Under the pieces are notes generated by a model. That model did not search any database. It worked only from the letters and a program-made list of their open reading frames with translations, and was not told where the DNA came from. The position numbers and the translations under genes are program-made. Positions 25,887-34,359 of a stretch of DNA of 64,000 nucleotides are shown piece after piece (position 1 is the first letter of the stretch; each line of letters opens with the position of its first letter). The stretch spans positions 163,921-227,920 of the forward strand of contig JAHQWG010000016.1 in NCBI GenBank assembly GCA_029856045.1. The letters run 5' to 3'. The stretch comes from Promethearchaeia archaeon. Lineage in GTDB: Archaea; Asgardarchaeota; Lokiarchaeia; Sigyniarchaeales; SOKP01.

Positions 25887-26009
25887 CGCCCCAGACATGG
25901 ATCGAACATGTGACCGCTCGGTGTCTTTACAATCTGTTTGATTGTTTAACAGCCGAGTGCTTTTAGCACACCATATTTAACGGTGCCTACCAAACTGAGC
26001 TACTGAGGC
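25887..26009 (-). tRNA. tRNA-Asn(GTT) with two introns
   Basis: Acceptor GCCTCAG/CTGGGGC with discriminator G at 25887, T arm ACATG-TTCGATC-CATGT, anticodon stem CTCGG/CCGAG with anticodon GTT. Two insertions interrupt it. The first, about 25 bases at 25986-25962, is in the D loop; removal restores GGTAG-AGCAC and the D stem GCTC/GAGC, and a helix GGUA/UGCU plus hairpin GCACC/GGUGU resembles a relaxed bulge-helix-bulge. The second, about 24 bases at 25946-25923, sits at the canonical site after position 37 and contains hairpin ACAATC/GATTGT. Exact borders need testing. It converges with the GIY-YIG gene. Confidence 0.92.
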
Positions 26010-26127
26010 CTGTATGAAATTATTATTTTTAATGATATCTTAAATATATCTTCAATTTTAAAATTTTATTTTTATATTTTTAAAGCTCAATTTCTACGTC
26101 AAAATAGATGAATAGGTAAGATTTGAA

Positions 26128-26655
26128 TTATTTTTCAAGAGAAGCATAGTAAATCAACCATTTTGCCATTGCTTGAAATGTTTCATTGATGTTTAATTCC
26201 ATCTTTGCAGAAGTAAAAACAGATTGATTACATTTGGCTTGTTCAGAGTATTTTTGAGCAGTTTCAATATCAATTTCATGATTAGGTAGATCCCATTTCA
26301 TTCCTAATAAAATAATTGGAATAAAACCAGCAACTTTTCTAATGATTGTTAACCATTCAGGTAGCTGTCTAAATGTATCATAATCAGTGATATCAAAACA
26401 AATAAAAGCACCACTTGTTCCCTTGCAATAATCAGGTAAAATGGTTCTAAACCTTTCTTCTCCTGCAAAATCCCAGAGCTGCATTTTACATTTTTCACCT
26501 GTATCTAATTTCTCTTCCTTAGTATAAAATGCAGCTCCGATTGTCATCTTATGATCTTCAATAAATTTTCCGGTACAATATCTTGTAACCAGTGCTGTTT
26601 TTCCCACACCACCAGCACCAGCTACTATTACTTTAAATATCCACGAACTTGACAT
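26128..26655 (-). CDS. Rab-like small GTPase
   Basis: A 175-residue Ras-superfamily GTPase of the eukaryote-like Rab/Ras type found in Asgard archaea. G1 is GAGGVGKT (residues 13-20), switch I Thr is T38 (MTIGAAF), G3 is DFAGEE (62-67) preceded by Trp as in Rab (WDxAGxE), and G5 is TSAK (148-151). G4 is MKWD (119-122): Met replaces the usual Asn of NKxD, which may weaken guanine recognition. There is no C-terminal prenylation box; it ends ASLEK. It is a single gene next to tRNA-Asn and diverges from the aIF1 gene. Confidence 0.92.
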   Translation of the reverse strand: MSSSWIFKVIVAGAGGVGKTALVTRYCTGKFIEDHKMTIGAAFYTKEEKLDTGEKCKMQLWDFAGEERFRTILPDYCKGTSGAFICFDITDYDTFRQLPEWLTIIRKVAGFIPIILLGMKWDLPNHEIDIETAQKYSEQAKCNQSVFTSAKMELNINETFQAMAKWLIYYASLEK

Positions 26656-26833
26656 TTGATATCACTTTTATCAATTTTTTCTATAAATTTAAAAAAATTC
26701 TACTTATTTTATTTTATTTATTTTTGCCTAACATCATATAAATAGATCCTTAATTTGGAGTGAAAGATTTTTATAAGATTTAATTCTAATAATAATTATA
26801 TTTTAAAAGTACCTTTTTAAAAAAAGTAAGGTA

Positions 26834-27196
26834 GTGTATAGAACAATACCTAATGACCAAAATATCTGTCCAAAATGCTCTTTTCCTAAGGATTTATGTA
26901 TTTGTGAATCGTTAGGTCAAGAGGAACAACGTGTTGATATTTATACTGAAAGAAGGAAATGGGGTCGAGAAGTTACTGTTGTTTCTTTTCTAGGAAATAT
27001 TGATATAAATTTAAATGATTTCTCAAAAAAGGCAAAAAAATTTTGCGCTTCTGGTGGAACAGTAAAAAACAATACAATCGAGCTCCAAGGTGATCATCGA
27101 CTTAAAATAAAAAAATTTTTAATAGATAATGGTTTTCCAGAAGAAAATATAGAAATTCGGAATGTTGCCAAAAAAAAATATAAAAAACGATACTAG
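26834..27196 (+). CDS. sui1: Translation initiation factor aIF1 (SUI1)
   Basis: A 120-residue SUI1-family protein that binds the small ribosomal subunit and enforces start-codon choice. The N-terminal Cys pairs CPKC and CIC (residues 13-16 and 23-25) form the usual archaeal zinc knuckle; the SUI1 core includes REVTVVSFLGNIDINLNDF, FCASGGTVKNN and LQGDHRLKIKKFL blocks. The start is GTG at 26834. The following small gene overlaps its end by 35 bases. Confidence 0.93.
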   Translation: MYRTIPNDQNICPKCSFPKDLCICESLGQEEQRVDIYTERRKWGREVTVVSFLGNIDINLNDFSKKAKKFCASGGTVKNNTIELQGDHRLKIKKFLIDNGFPEENIEIRNVAKKKYKKRY

Positions 27197-27629
27197 AAAG
27201 TTTTATAAAATTCTATTTAAAGGAATTTTAGATTCGGAGGAAAATATTTTAAATTTAACTTTTGAAGTGTTGTCTTTAAAAGAACCAGTAAAGATTGAAC
27301 CTACCTCTATAAATAAAATAAAAGAATTAGCAATAAAGAGAGAAAACATTTTCTTTTTTCAAAATATTAAGGAAGTTCTCCAATTAGGAAAAGACTTTCA
27401 ATTTAGTAATTGCCCTTATTATTTTATTCTTCTCTATAAGTTGAAATCAAATAGCATGAAAAAGGGAATATTAATAGGTAATGTAAAATCAATTGGAGAT
27501 GTCATTATTGGAATTTGGCCAATTGAATTCAATTTAAAAAAGAGCTTTAATTTAAATCAATTAATCTCTGAAATAAATCATATGATTAATAATCCAGATG
27601 ATTTCATAAATATAACTTTAATCAATTAA
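27162..27629 (+). CDS. Hypothetical protein overlapping aIF1
   Basis: A 155-residue protein of no family I recognise. It is mixed alpha/beta, with a strand-rich middle (CPYYFILLYKL, then KKGILIGNVKSIGDVIIGIWPIEF), and no membrane segment. Its ATG lies inside the end of the aIF1 gene in another frame (35-base overlap), suggesting translational coupling and shared transcription. The next in-frame Met is far inside, so the overlap start is preferred. Confidence 0.5.
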   Translation: MLPKKNIKNDTRKFYKILFKGILDSEENILNLTFEVLSLKEPVKIEPTSINKIKELAIKRENIFFFQNIKEVLQLGKDFQFSNCPYYFILLYKLKSNSMKKGILIGNVKSIGDVIIGIWPIEFNLKKSFNLNQLISEINHMINNPDDFINITLIN

Positions 27630-27677
27630 ACTTTTAGAAGTTAACATTTAACGTATATTACAAAATATATAAATAAA

Positions 27678-28355
27678 CTACTCAGAAAACGAGTAACGTC
27701 CTAGCAATGGTACGAAACGAACACTACATACCTTGTCGACCTTAAATTTATCTTCTTTTATTTTGGTATATAAATATAAGTCTTGGGAGAAATTCTTTGA
27801 TCCAGCAGGGATACACATAATTCCTCCGACTTTTAATTGATCTTTAAATGGTTGAGGTATAGGGAGTGATGAGGCGGCTGTTACAAGAATTCTTTCATAG
27901 GGTGCTTCTTTCTCATATCCTAAGGTTCCATCAGAATGTATAACATCAATTTTTTTACTAAACCCTGCTTTTTCAATATTTTTTCTAGCATTATCAACCA
28001 GTTCTTTAATTCTCTCAACTGTATATACATGACCTGGGTTTTTTGAATGTTCAGGAGCAATGATATAAGCACATAACGCTGCATGATATCCAGAACCAGT
28101 TCCAATTTCAAGTAAATTGTTACCTTCTTTTAGATCTAAATATTCACACATCATAGCATTCATATGGGGGGCACTTATTGTTTGTCCATAACCAATTGTT
28201 AAAGGGGTATCAATATAAGCCATTTTTTTATTATCCTCTGAAAGAAATAATTCTCGAGGAACATTTAACATCGCGTTTATTACCGATTTCTTATTTAAAT
28301 ACCTTCCTTTTTTTAATCCTTCGATTAATTCATACTTTTTCTGAATAATATCCAT
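27678..28355 (-). CDS. pcm: Protein-L-isoaspartate O-methyltransferase
   Basis: A 225-residue SAM-dependent enzyme that methylates isoaspartyl residues so that damaged proteins can be repaired. Motif I is LLEIGTGSGYHAAL (near residue 80), preceded by TIGYGQTISAPHM, the substrate-binding signature of the Pcm family. The C-terminal GRYSF is typical. It is the downstream gene of a pair with the PfkB kinase (17 bases apart), likely co-transcribed. Confidence 0.94.
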   Translation of the reverse strand: MDIIQKKYELIEGLKKGRYLNKKSVINAMLNVPRELFLSEDNKKMAYIDTPLTIGYGQTISAPHMNAMMCEYLDLKEGNNLLEIGTGSGYHAALCAYIIAPEHSKNPGHVYTVERIKELVDNARKNIEKAGFSKKIDVIHSDGTLGYEKEAPYERILVTAASSLPIPQPFKDQLKVGGIMCIPAGSKNFSQDLYLYTKIKEDKFKVDKVCSVRFVPLLGRYSFSE

Positions 28356-28372
28356 TTTTTTTACCCTTTATT

Positions 28373-29314
28373 TTAAAATAAATTCTCATTCCTCTCTTCT
28401 AAAAAAGCTAAAATTTCTTTATGTGTTGGCATACCTGTTCGAGCCCCAAGCTTACCAATTTTAATTCCCGCTGCGGCATTTGCATATTTACATGCTTTAA
28501 CCAAATCCCATCCCTTAATCCAATAGGCAACTGAAAATGCACCGATAAAAGTATCACCAGCACCAGTAGTATCTATTACTTTATTTATGTTATAGGATGA
28601 AATTACTTTTTGAAAATTCTCTGTCGATATTAATGCACCTTGACTCCCAAGTGTAATTATCACGAGAGGTATTCCTTTTTTTGTAAGAAAACTCGCAGCT
28701 TCCTTGGGAGAATTTGTTTTTGTTATTGACATTGCCCCTTCTTTATTAGGTAATAAAACATCTACATTTTGAATTATTTTTTTTAATTTGTTCCATCCCC
28801 TTACAGCAATCTGTGACTCAAGATCAAGAGAAATCTTTACGTTATTTTTCTTTGCAATTTTGATTGCTTCCTCTGTTAGTTCATGATAAATTGCTGTAGT
28901 ATGTAATAATTTTGAAGAAGCGATATAATCATTATCTAGATCCTTTATTGAGAGAGAATATTGCATATAAGGAGATTGAATTATTATTTTTTCTCCACTA
29001 TTTGAAGCTACAATGATGAAATTAACTGGTGTTTTAAGATCTCCCTTTTTATAAGTATATTTTGTATCTACACCTTCATTTTTAAGATCTTTAATTAAAA
29101 ACTCACCATTCTCATCTTGTCCTACAGCTCCAATAAATCCAGAAAATACACCTAATCTTGTTGTAGCAACTAAAAAGTTTGCCGTTACTCCACCACCAAA
29201 TATTTCTTGGTGAAAAGAATCAATTTTCTCGTCTGGCTTAGGAAAATGAGGAATTTGGGCTACCCAGTCTACTACAATTTCTCCTAATCCTAATATTTCT
29301 GGTGAATTTAGCAT
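28373..29314 (-). CDS. PfkB-family sugar or nucleoside kinase
   Basis: A 313-residue ribokinase-superfamily kinase. Motif 1 is GGGVTANFLVATTRLG (residues 40-55) and motif 2 is DTTGAGDTFIGAF near residue 249, with the catalytic Asp in GAGD. The anion hole and ATP site are complete, so it should transfer phosphate from ATP to a sugar, nucleoside or similar substrate; the exact substrate cannot be read from sequence. It is encoded 17 bases upstream of pcm on the same strand. Confidence 0.88.
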   Translation of the reverse strand: MLNSPEILGLGEIVVDWVAQIPHFPKPDEKIDSFHQEIFGGGVTANFLVATTRLGVFSGFIGAVGQDENGEFLIKDLKNEGVDTKYTYKKGDLKTPVNFIIVASNSGEKIIIQSPYMQYSLSIKDLDNDYIASSKLLHTTAIYHELTEEAIKIAKKNNVKISLDLESQIAVRGWNKLKKIIQNVDVLLPNKEGAMSITKTNSPKEAASFLTKKGIPLVIITLGSQGALISTENFQKVISSYNINKVIDTTGAGDTFIGAFSVAYWIKGWDLVKACKYANAAAGIKIGKLGARTGMPTHKEILAFLEERNENLF

Positions 29315-29456
29315 ATTATTTAATTTAATGAACTATTGAATTACAATTAAATTGATTAGCTTAATTAGATTTTTATTTTAATCTAATTATGTTTTCATTT
29401 ATATTATTTGTGGAAAAAAAAAATCCAATTAATGAATTAAAATATAGATTATTGAA

Positions 29457-31178
29457 TTAACTTTCAATTTCTTTAACGATGTGTTTCAATTCAAGTATTG
29501 GATCTACTTCTTTAAAATCATATACGTTTATTTCATAATTATTACTAAAATCATTAAACTTGCATTTTCCATTAATAATAATTTCTTTACCTAATAATTT
29601 TTCAGAGATTTTTTTTAAATAATCTTCAAACTCAGGAGTTTCTTTTATAAGAACTAAATCAGAAGTTTTCACTCCTAAAATTTTTTCTGCCAGATCTCCA
29701 ATAAAACTCCCTCTTATTGTCCCAGATTCATCATCTAATATTAAATTCAAAATCATTCTGGGAATAAAATCTTTTTTTATATCACAGGTACAATTCTCAA
29801 CTTTTTTGAAACAATCAGGACAAGAATTATAAACAGTAATATTAGAAATTTCTTTAGCAATAAAGCCCTTCACTTCGAATCTCCCAGAAGAATTTATTTC
29901 TGAAATTTTTGTATATTTTCCCGAAAATTTAGTCTTATCTGTTCGTTGAGCTGAATAATCTTGGGAAATATTTTTAACATCTTGAATTTCTAAATCAATT
30001 TTATCAATCTCTGATGTTGTCGTAAATGAAACCTCATTTCTTGAAGAAAATGAATTAAATTTAACTAAAACATTTTTTAATGATACACCATCACCTAATT
30101 TAAGAATATCTGAAAATTTATCTGCTGTATCTCTCCATAATGATACTCTAATTGCGTCAGTATCATCACTCACGAAAAAATTTAAAAGGGATATTTCTTC
30201 ATTATTTTTTAATTTAACTTTTTTTAGATTATCAATTTGAGTAATAATTCCTTGAAAATTAACAAAACCTTGACTTTTTTGGAGCAGGTTAATTTTTAAA
30301 AATTTTTTCTCCATTTTTGTAATTTTCTCTTTTCTTATTTGTGAAGTTTTTCCAAAATATAAATCAATTTTTTCTGGATTTCTATTATTTTGTTTAGGAT
30401 ATAAATTTGAAATATTAACAAAATCTCCCATATTGTAATCAGATAATTTCTCCTCATCTTGATTCCAAAAAGTAACTGTGATTATACCCGTAGAATCACC
30501 AATGATTAGAGAACGAACTTTTCCAATTTCACCATCATTCCTCTTAAATTCATGTTTTGGATATATTTGCGAGATTTCTCCAGCGATAGTAATTGATCTT
30601 AAATTTAAATTAATATCTTTAATAGAAATTACTTGTTCTTTAATTTCTGGATATTTCTTATAATCAACATCATCAGGAGATAGAATAATTCTACTATTTC
30701 TACCTATATGGACTTCTTTTTCATTATATCTCCCTATTTTAACATTCGCATTAATGATTTTGACTAATTCATTTTTCTGAAAATAATCATTTTCAATTAT
30801 TTTTGTTTTCTCATCCCAAAGAACAATACGTATATCTCCGGTTGGGTCATGAAGTAAAAAAGAACCAACCAAGCCTAAAGTTCCATCCTTTCTTGTAAAA
30901 TTATTAACTGGATAAATTTCTCTTATTCTTCCGATCAATGAGAGATTTTTCAGATTTAACGAAATATCACTGATATTTATTTCTATTTTCTCTGAAGTAA
31001 TTTTATTTTTATTTTGTATTTCCACCCCCAATTCCTTGGCGACAATAAAAAGAGCTCCTTCATCAGAAATTAACCCCTTTAAGGCTATTTTTTTTTCTTC
31101 CATTCGTTTTTGTATTTCTTTCTTACTTAAACCCGTTTTTTGGATAATTTTATTTATATATTCTTCGTTTTCGCTCAT
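29457..31178 (-). CDS. rpa1: Replication protein A, large-subunit-like (multiple OB folds)
   Basis: A 573-residue single-stranded DNA-binding protein. At least three tandem OB folds (about residues 70-170, 178-275 and 295-390) repeat the pattern FxRxDGxxGxVxSxxxxDxTGxIRxxxW. The C-terminal part (about 420-540) has a zinc finger CPDC then CTC (about 450-465) inside a fourth OB-like domain, as in RPA70. The N-terminal 45 residues form a helical domain also seen in euryarchaeal RPA. A second OB-fold protein that looks like the small subunit is at 57104-57829. It is a single gene diverging from the HisA-like gene. Confidence 0.88.
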   Translation of the reverse strand: MSENEEYINKIIQKTGLSKKEIQKRMEEKKIALKGLISDEGALFIVAKELGVEIQNKNKITSEKIEINISDISLNLKNLSLIGRIREIYPVNNFTRKDGTLGLVGSFLLHDPTGDIRIVLWDEKTKIIENDYFQKNELVKIINANVKIGRYNEKEVHIGRNSRIILSPDDVDYKKYPEIKEQVISIKDINLNLRSITIAGEISQIYPKHEFKRNDGEIGKVRSLIIGDSTGIITVTFWNQDEEKLSDYNMGDFVNISNLYPKQNNRNPEKIDLYFGKTSQIRKEKITKMEKKFLKINLLQKSQGFVNFQGIITQIDNLKKVKLKNNEEISLLNFFVSDDTDAIRVSLWRDTADKFSDILKLGDGVSLKNVLVKFNSFSSRNEVSFTTTSEIDKIDLEIQDVKNISQDYSAQRTDKTKFSGKYTKISEINSSGRFEVKGFIAKEISNITVYNSCPDCFKKVENCTCDIKKDFIPRMILNLILDDESGTIRGSFIGDLAEKILGVKTSDLVLIKETPEFEDYLKKISEKLLGKEIIINGKCKFNDFSNNYEINVYDFKEVDPILELKHIVKEIES

Positions 31179-31429
31179 ATCTCTTAAACATCCTTTTGAT
31201 TATTATTTTCATTAAAAAAATGTATGATTTTAATAAAATTTCATTATTACAAATCTTTTAAAAGGTATTACTTCTGTAAATTAATAATTTATTATTATTA
31301 TCATAATAAGTAAAAAAATAACTTGAAAAAATTTAAAAAATAAAAAAAAATTGTCAATTTTTTTTTCCTACGATTTTATTAATTTTTCATTATTGATCTT
31401 TTTAAATTAAAAAGAGCTTTTTATTTCTA

Positions 31430-32185
31430 ATGAGAATTATACCTGTCATTGATCTCTTAAATTCAATGGTTGTACATGCCGTTGCTGGCAAAAGGGAAAC
31501 TTATACTCCATTATTTTCAGTTTTAATAAAGGATTCTTCAGATCCCATTAAATTAATTGAAGCGTATATTGAAAAATTATCAGTGTCCGAGATCTACATT
31601 GCAGATTTGGATTCTATAATAAAAAATACTCCAAATCTTGATATAATAAAAAATATCATTAATACTTTTGATGTAGATGTATTATTAGATCCTGGAATAA
31701 AATCTGAGCAAGATATTTGGAAATTCTATGAATTAGGAATAAAAAAGTTAATTCTTGGAACGGAAACAATTCTATGTATGAAAATTATTGAAAATGCTCT
31801 TGATATATTCAAACAGAGAGATATTATTGTAAGTATTGATTTAAAAAATAATCTACTTTTAACAAATAGTCAAGAAATCAAAAATCTTAGCCCTTTTCAA
31901 TTTATTAAGCAAATTCAAAAATTTGGGGTTTCAGAAGCTATTCTTTTAGATTTATCAAGAGTAGGCAAAAAAACAGGAAATATTCCCAGAGAATTTCTCG
32001 AAATCCGTAATAACACAGAGATTTCTCTTTTAATAGGAGGGGGTATTAAAGATTTTGATGATATTCTTAAAATTGAAAAATATAATTTTTCAGGAGTCTT
32101 ACTTGCTACGGCAATTCATGAAGGATTAATTAAGCCTCAACAAATTAAAAATTATATATTATCTTCTCTAAGGTCGATTAAATAA
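31430..32185 (+). CDS. HisA-like TIM-barrel protein
   Basis: A 251-residue (beta/alpha)8 protein of the HisA/HisF superfamily. It begins RIIPVIDLLNSMVVHAVAGKRETY, like HisA except that the usual GxxVRLxxG is VVHAVAGKR, and has the second phosphate loop LLIGGGIKDFDD near residue 202 and the catalytic-type Asp in IADLDSI. No his genes are nearby; MfnB for methanofuran lies 800 bases on, and HisA-like proteins of this branch are found with methanofuran or tetrahydromethanopterin genes in other organisms. I favour a role in C1-cofactor synthesis over histidine, without proof. Confidence 0.75.
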   Translation: MRIIPVIDLLNSMVVHAVAGKRETYTPLFSVLIKDSSDPIKLIEAYIEKLSVSEIYIADLDSIIKNTPNLDIIKNIINTFDVDVLLDPGIKSEQDIWKFYELGIKKLILGTETILCMKIIENALDIFKQRDIIVSIDLKNNLLLTNSQEIKNLSPFQFIKQIQKFGVSEAILLDLSRVGKKTGNIPREFLEIRNNTEISLLIGGGIKDFDDILKIEKYNFSGVLLATAIHEGLIKPQQIKNYILSSLRSIK

Positions 32186-32719
32186 TTATTCTGTTATATA
32201 AATCTGGTTATCTTCAGATATTTCTAGTGCTTTTTTACATACTGGACAGGATTTTTTCATCTTTACCCATTCAAAGAAATGATTTTTATGAGCCTTTGCA
32301 CCACAAATTGGACAAATCACCTGTTCATCGAAGATTTCTATACTTTTTTCACAAACTGGGCATTTAATCCTGGATGTAGTTGATATTTTTATTAAATTTT
32401 TTCTTGGATCTAAAATTACCTTTTCTGTATTATCAGGTGTTGGAGTAATTGTTCTCATCTGACTACCTGTATCAAAACAAAATATACTACCCTCACTGGA
32501 ATCTTTTCTGTTTCCCAACCACACAAGTTTTCCCTTTGCGAAAATATTACCATTTCGTTCTAATGCTAAATTTATATTTTGATTTTCTATAACATAGGTT
32601 TGAATAACTTTCGTAAACGTTATACTATCAAAATTCTCAGTCATTTGCTTTATTATTTCTAATGGCTCTTTAAATACTTCCTTTGATATTTCTAAAACTG
32701 CTTTTTCTTTTCCAGGCAT
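32186..32719 (-). CDS. RING-like zinc-finger protein
   Basis: A 177-residue protein. The N-terminal 125 residues are beta-rich and not recognised. The C-terminal 50 residues hold eight potential zinc ligands: CPVC, then CPIC twelve residues later, then His-x2-His (AHKNH), then CPVC. The order CC-CC-HH-CC fits a cross-braced RING-type or prokaryotic RING-like finger. RING proteins in Asgard archaea can be ubiquitin ligases, but no ubiquitin, E1, E2 or JAMM gene is in the window, so the link is open. It is tail-to-tail with the HisA-like gene (one base apart) and diverges from mfnB. Confidence 0.65.
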   Translation of the reverse strand: MPGKEKAVLEISKEVFKEPLEIIKQMTENFDSITFTKVIQTYVIENQNINLALERNGNIFAKGKLVWLGNRKDSSEGSIFCFDTGSQMRTITPTPDNTEKVILDPRKNLIKISTTSRIKCPVCEKSIEIFDEQVICPICGAKAHKNHFFEWVKMKKSCPVCKKALEISEDNQIYITE

Positions 32720-32983
32720 AAAATTAAATCACATTTCTTTTTTATAATAAGATAATCTAAATTTGGGTTTTTAATTATTTTTAATTTTTATTAATCTCTA
32801 TTGATTTTTTTTAATGTTATTTAAGGGTTTTAAAAATAATGAAGTAAATAAGAAATAAAAAAATTTTATATTATTTTCAATAAATTTTAAAATTAAGTAA
32901 TAAAACAAAAATTAAATTAAGATTTTTATTATATTAATATTAAGTTGTAATTTATATTATAGATTCCTCTAACGGATTAAAAA

Positions 32984-33715
32984 ATGAAGAGTAATCGAAT
33001 ATTACTACTCGTGAGTCCACGGAATATTGAAGAAGCATTAGAAGTAATTAATTCCAATGCAGAATTTATTGATTGTAAAAATCCATCTGAAGGATCTTTA
33101 GGAGCTAACACTCCAAAAATGATTCAGAGTATGAAAAGCATAATTCCTAAAAATAGTAACAAAATATTAAGTGCAACAATTGGTGATTTTCCAAATTTAC
33201 CTTGTTCAGCAGCATTAGCGGCACTAGGTGCTGCTTATTCTGGTGCAGATGTAATTAAGGTCGGAATAATGGGACCTAAAAACCTGCAAGAAGCAATTCT
33301 ATTAATGAAAAGTGTTGTTAATGCAGTAAAAACTTATGATAAGAGAATTTTAGTGGTGGCTGCCGGATATGCTGATCAAAAAAGAATAAACACATCTCCT
33401 GATCCCATGTTAATTCCAGAAATTGCTGTAAGAACCGGGTGTGATATTGCAATGCTTGATACTGCTATAAAAGATGGAAAAGGATTATTTGATTTTTTAA
33501 GTATCGAATCTTTAATTAAATTTAAAAAAGAAGTAAAAAAGCATAATCTGTCTGTTGCTTTAGCAGGAAACCTAAAAATGAAAGATATTGATGATATTAA
33601 AAAAATCAAACCAGATATTATTGGGGTCCGTTCACTTGTGTGTACAAATAATGATCGTAATAATGGAAGTATTAAGAAAGATCTTATCGAAAAATTGTGG
33701 AAAACATTAAATTAA
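32984..33715 (+). CDS. mfnB: (5-formylfuran-3-yl)methyl phosphate synthase MfnB
   Basis: A 243-residue TIM-barrel enzyme (formerly DUF556) that joins two glyceraldehyde-3-phosphate molecules to make the furan ring of methanofuran. The signature DCKNPSEGSLGANTP (about residues 30-44) holds the catalytic Lys, and further blocks SATIGDFPN and VKVGIMGP agree. The presence of methanofuran synthesis implies a tetrahydromethanopterin-type C1 branch (archaeal Wood-Ljungdahl or formate/CO2 handling). The GNAT gene that follows overlaps its stop codon. Confidence 0.92.
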   Translation: MKSNRILLLVSPRNIEEALEVINSNAEFIDCKNPSEGSLGANTPKMIQSMKSIIPKNSNKILSATIGDFPNLPCSAALAALGAAYSGADVIKVGIMGPKNLQEAILLMKSVVNAVKTYDKRILVVAAGYADQKRINTSPDPMLIPEIAVRTGCDIAMLDTAIKDGKGLFDFLSIESLIKFKKEVKKHNLSVALAGNLKMKDIDDIKKIKPDIIGVRSLVCTNNDRNNGSIKKDLIEKLWKTLN

Positions 33716-34224
33716 TGAAGATAACAATGAATAATAACAGAACACATAAAAAAATCAAAGTAGCGGAAACTAGTGACTATTTTTTTATAGAACTTTGTGC
33801 CAAAGAATATATTGATCTAATAAAGAATTTTAAGAAAAAATTTGAAAATAATGACTTTTTTATTCTAATTGGCTATTATGAAAATAATGTTGCAGGAGTT
33901 CTAGTAAGTGAAAGAAATAATGTAGTTAAATCTATTAAAGATATTTTACCGGCTATACAAATTCATTTTGTATATGTTAATCCAGCATTTAGAGGGAAGA
34001 AAATAGGTCATAATTTACTAAATGAATTTGTTAATATTAAAAAAAGAAATAATATTGCTTTAATATTTGTAGAACTCTTTAAAAATAATAAAAAAGGAAT
34101 GAAATTTTTTGAAAAATTTGGTTTTCAAAAAGTAAAAATTGATGCTGCTAAAGTTATTCTTACAAAGAATATTTGGGACGACCTAGGAATAAGTTCTCAA
34201 GAATTCTTTGACATTTTTACATAA
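33715..34224 (+). CDS. GNAT-family N-acetyltransferase
   Basis: About 169 residues from the ATG at 33715, which overlaps the mfnB stop (TAATG) and suggests coupled translation; an in-frame ATG 18 bases earlier lies inside mfnB. The acetyl-CoA loop is VNPAFRGKKIGHNLL, with the usual R/Q-x-x-G-x-G/A (RGKKIG), followed by NKKGMKFFEKFGFQ, the standard GNAT motif B. Substrate unknown. Coupling to mfnB hints at acylation of an intermediate or simply shared regulation. Confidence 0.85.
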   Translation: MKITMNNNRTHKKIKVAETSDYFFIELCAKEYIDLIKNFKKKFENNDFFILIGYYENNVAGVLVSERNNVVKSIKDILPAIQIHFVYVNPAFRGKKIGHNLLNEFVNIKKRNNIALIFVELFKNNKKGMKFFEKFGFQKVKIDAAKVILTKNIWDDLGISSQEFFDIFT

Positions 34225-34359
34225 AATTCTCATTTTTCTTTGTACTTTTTCTAAAATCTTATTTTTATATCACTAAAAATGGATAGAAAACCTTTTTTTG
34301 GATATTCCACTTAAATCAATTAAAAAAATATTTTATTCAAATTATAATTGATATTGGAT

